Part shown: piece by piece, positions 63,550 through 64,000 of the stretch
Position numbering within the stretch: the stretch's first letter is position 1
How the letters are laid out: each line of letters opens with the position of its first letter
From: Kordia sp050633145
Lineage (GTDB): Bacteria > Bacteroidota > Bacteroidia > Flavobacteriales > Flavobacteriaceae
DNA length: 64,000 bases
Direction of reading: 5' to 3'
NCBI RefSeq assembly: GCF_050633145.1
Contig: NZ_JBOEFY010000004.1
Span: forward strand, 124,001-188,000
Notes under the pieces: generated by a model
Databases searched by the model: none
The model's input: only the letters and a program-made list of their open reading frames with translations
Told to the model about the DNA's origin: nothing
Program-made: the position numbers and the translations under genes

Positions 63550-64000
63550 TTAGTCTTCTAAGAAGTCTTTTAGAATTTCTTTTAGTACGATGGTATCATT
63601 TTCTGTATTTCGTACCAATTTTTCGTTTTCGTTACACTCAAATTGTGCATAGTTGATTTTCATATAACGAAAACTTTTGTTGAGAACAGCTTCTTTTTTA
63701 AGCTGGTCATAATATTTTATTTGTGTAACGCGTGCTTGTTCTTTTTCGTCTAAGTCTTCAAAATTTTTCTCTTTTTGAAAGAACTCAATCACCAACTTTA
63801 AGTCTTTATAAAAGGCATCTAAAGGTAATTTTGTACGCCCTTTTCCTCTTTTATGAAGATTTCCAACTAAGGTGTCAAACGTATGCTTTCGTGATGCTTT
63901 TTGTCCTAACAATTCATCTGCCATGTCTAATAGATAATTTTCATCACTATTTTTAATGTCCTGTATGTATTGTTGTTTTTTAGATATCTCAGGAATTGCT
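63550..64000 (-). CDS. 5'-truncated hypothetical protein at the window edge
   Basis: The frame stays open to the right edge: residues AIPEISKKQQYIQDIK... precede the internal Met at 63922-63924, so the start lies beyond 64000. At least 149 residues. Charged and helical (RKHTFDTLVGNLHKRGKGRTKLPLDAFY, LVIEFFQKEKNFEDLDEKEQARV). A nuclease-like or DNA-associated role is conceivable, but no motif supports it. Confidence 0.6.
   Translation of the reverse strand, partial: AIPEISKKQQYIQDIKNSDENYLLDMADELLGQKASRKHTFDTLVGNLHKRGKGRTKLPLDAFYKDLKLVIEFFQKEKNFEDLDEKEQARVTQIKYYDQLKKEAVLNKSFRYMKINYAQFECNENEKLVRNTENDTIVLKEILKDFLED

Overview
The window is AT-rich DNA from a marine-type Flavobacteriaceae bacterium (Bacteroidota), probably close to Kordia. 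Evidence: Bacteroidota-style -7 promoter boxes (TAnnTTTG), no clear Shine-Dalgarno sequences, many lipoproteins with short N-terminal signals, families typical of the group (Lacal_2735, DUF2490, DUF6268, DUF4345, choice-of-anchor I) and a KGG-leader lanthipeptide precursor. The genus is inferred.

Layout. 0-8.6 kb: an orphan lanthipeptide precursor, a beta-propeller lipoprotein, the ribosome-assembly GTPases Der and Era, and small lipoproteins and hypotheticals. 8.7-13.7 kb: a bicarbonate module (TetR regulator, small acidic protein, SulP transporter, universal stress protein, beta-carbonic anhydrase, DUF2490 protein). 13.8-21.7 kb: a sulfur-handling module (Crp/Fnr regulator, TauE/SafE exporter, ETHE1-type MBL/rhodanese protein, rhodanese, split YeeE/YedE transporter, CobW GTPase, MBL hydrolase). 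Five copies of GTAAC-N4-GTTAC lie upstream of its plus-strand transcription units, each exactly 22 nt before a -7-like box; they form a candidate regulon of the local Crp/Fnr protein. 21.9-40.6 kb: a zincin, a two-component pair, membrane and lipoproteins, a MORN protein, a WYL regulator, VOC, DinB and FAD proteins, an outer-membrane barrel and a secreted three-repeat protein. 41.2-46.7 kb: a tight four-gene operon (helical protein, glycosyltransferase, GMC oxidoreductase, twitch radical SAM enzyme) that may make a modified product.

The most striking region is 46.97-53.84 kb. Six co-oriented, mutually unrelated genes are separated by 57-139 bp foldable elements that behave like integron attC sites. 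Each gene begins after a GTT core whose next ~7 bases are complementary to the bases at that same gene's own 3' boundary. This is the signature of integron gene cassettes. No integrase is visible, so it looks like an integrase-less cassette array (CALIN type) in a Bacteroidota genome, with an unusually large 3.5 kb cassette encoding a cold-shock-domain protein.

54.0-59.5 kb holds sugar and small-molecule tailoring genes (APH-type kinase, GT2, TylF-type O-methyltransferase). 59.9-63.4 kb holds a LecB-like calcium lectin candidate, an unknown lysine-rich protein and a second TPR histidine kinase/LuxR regulator pair. The right edge cuts a minus-strand gene.
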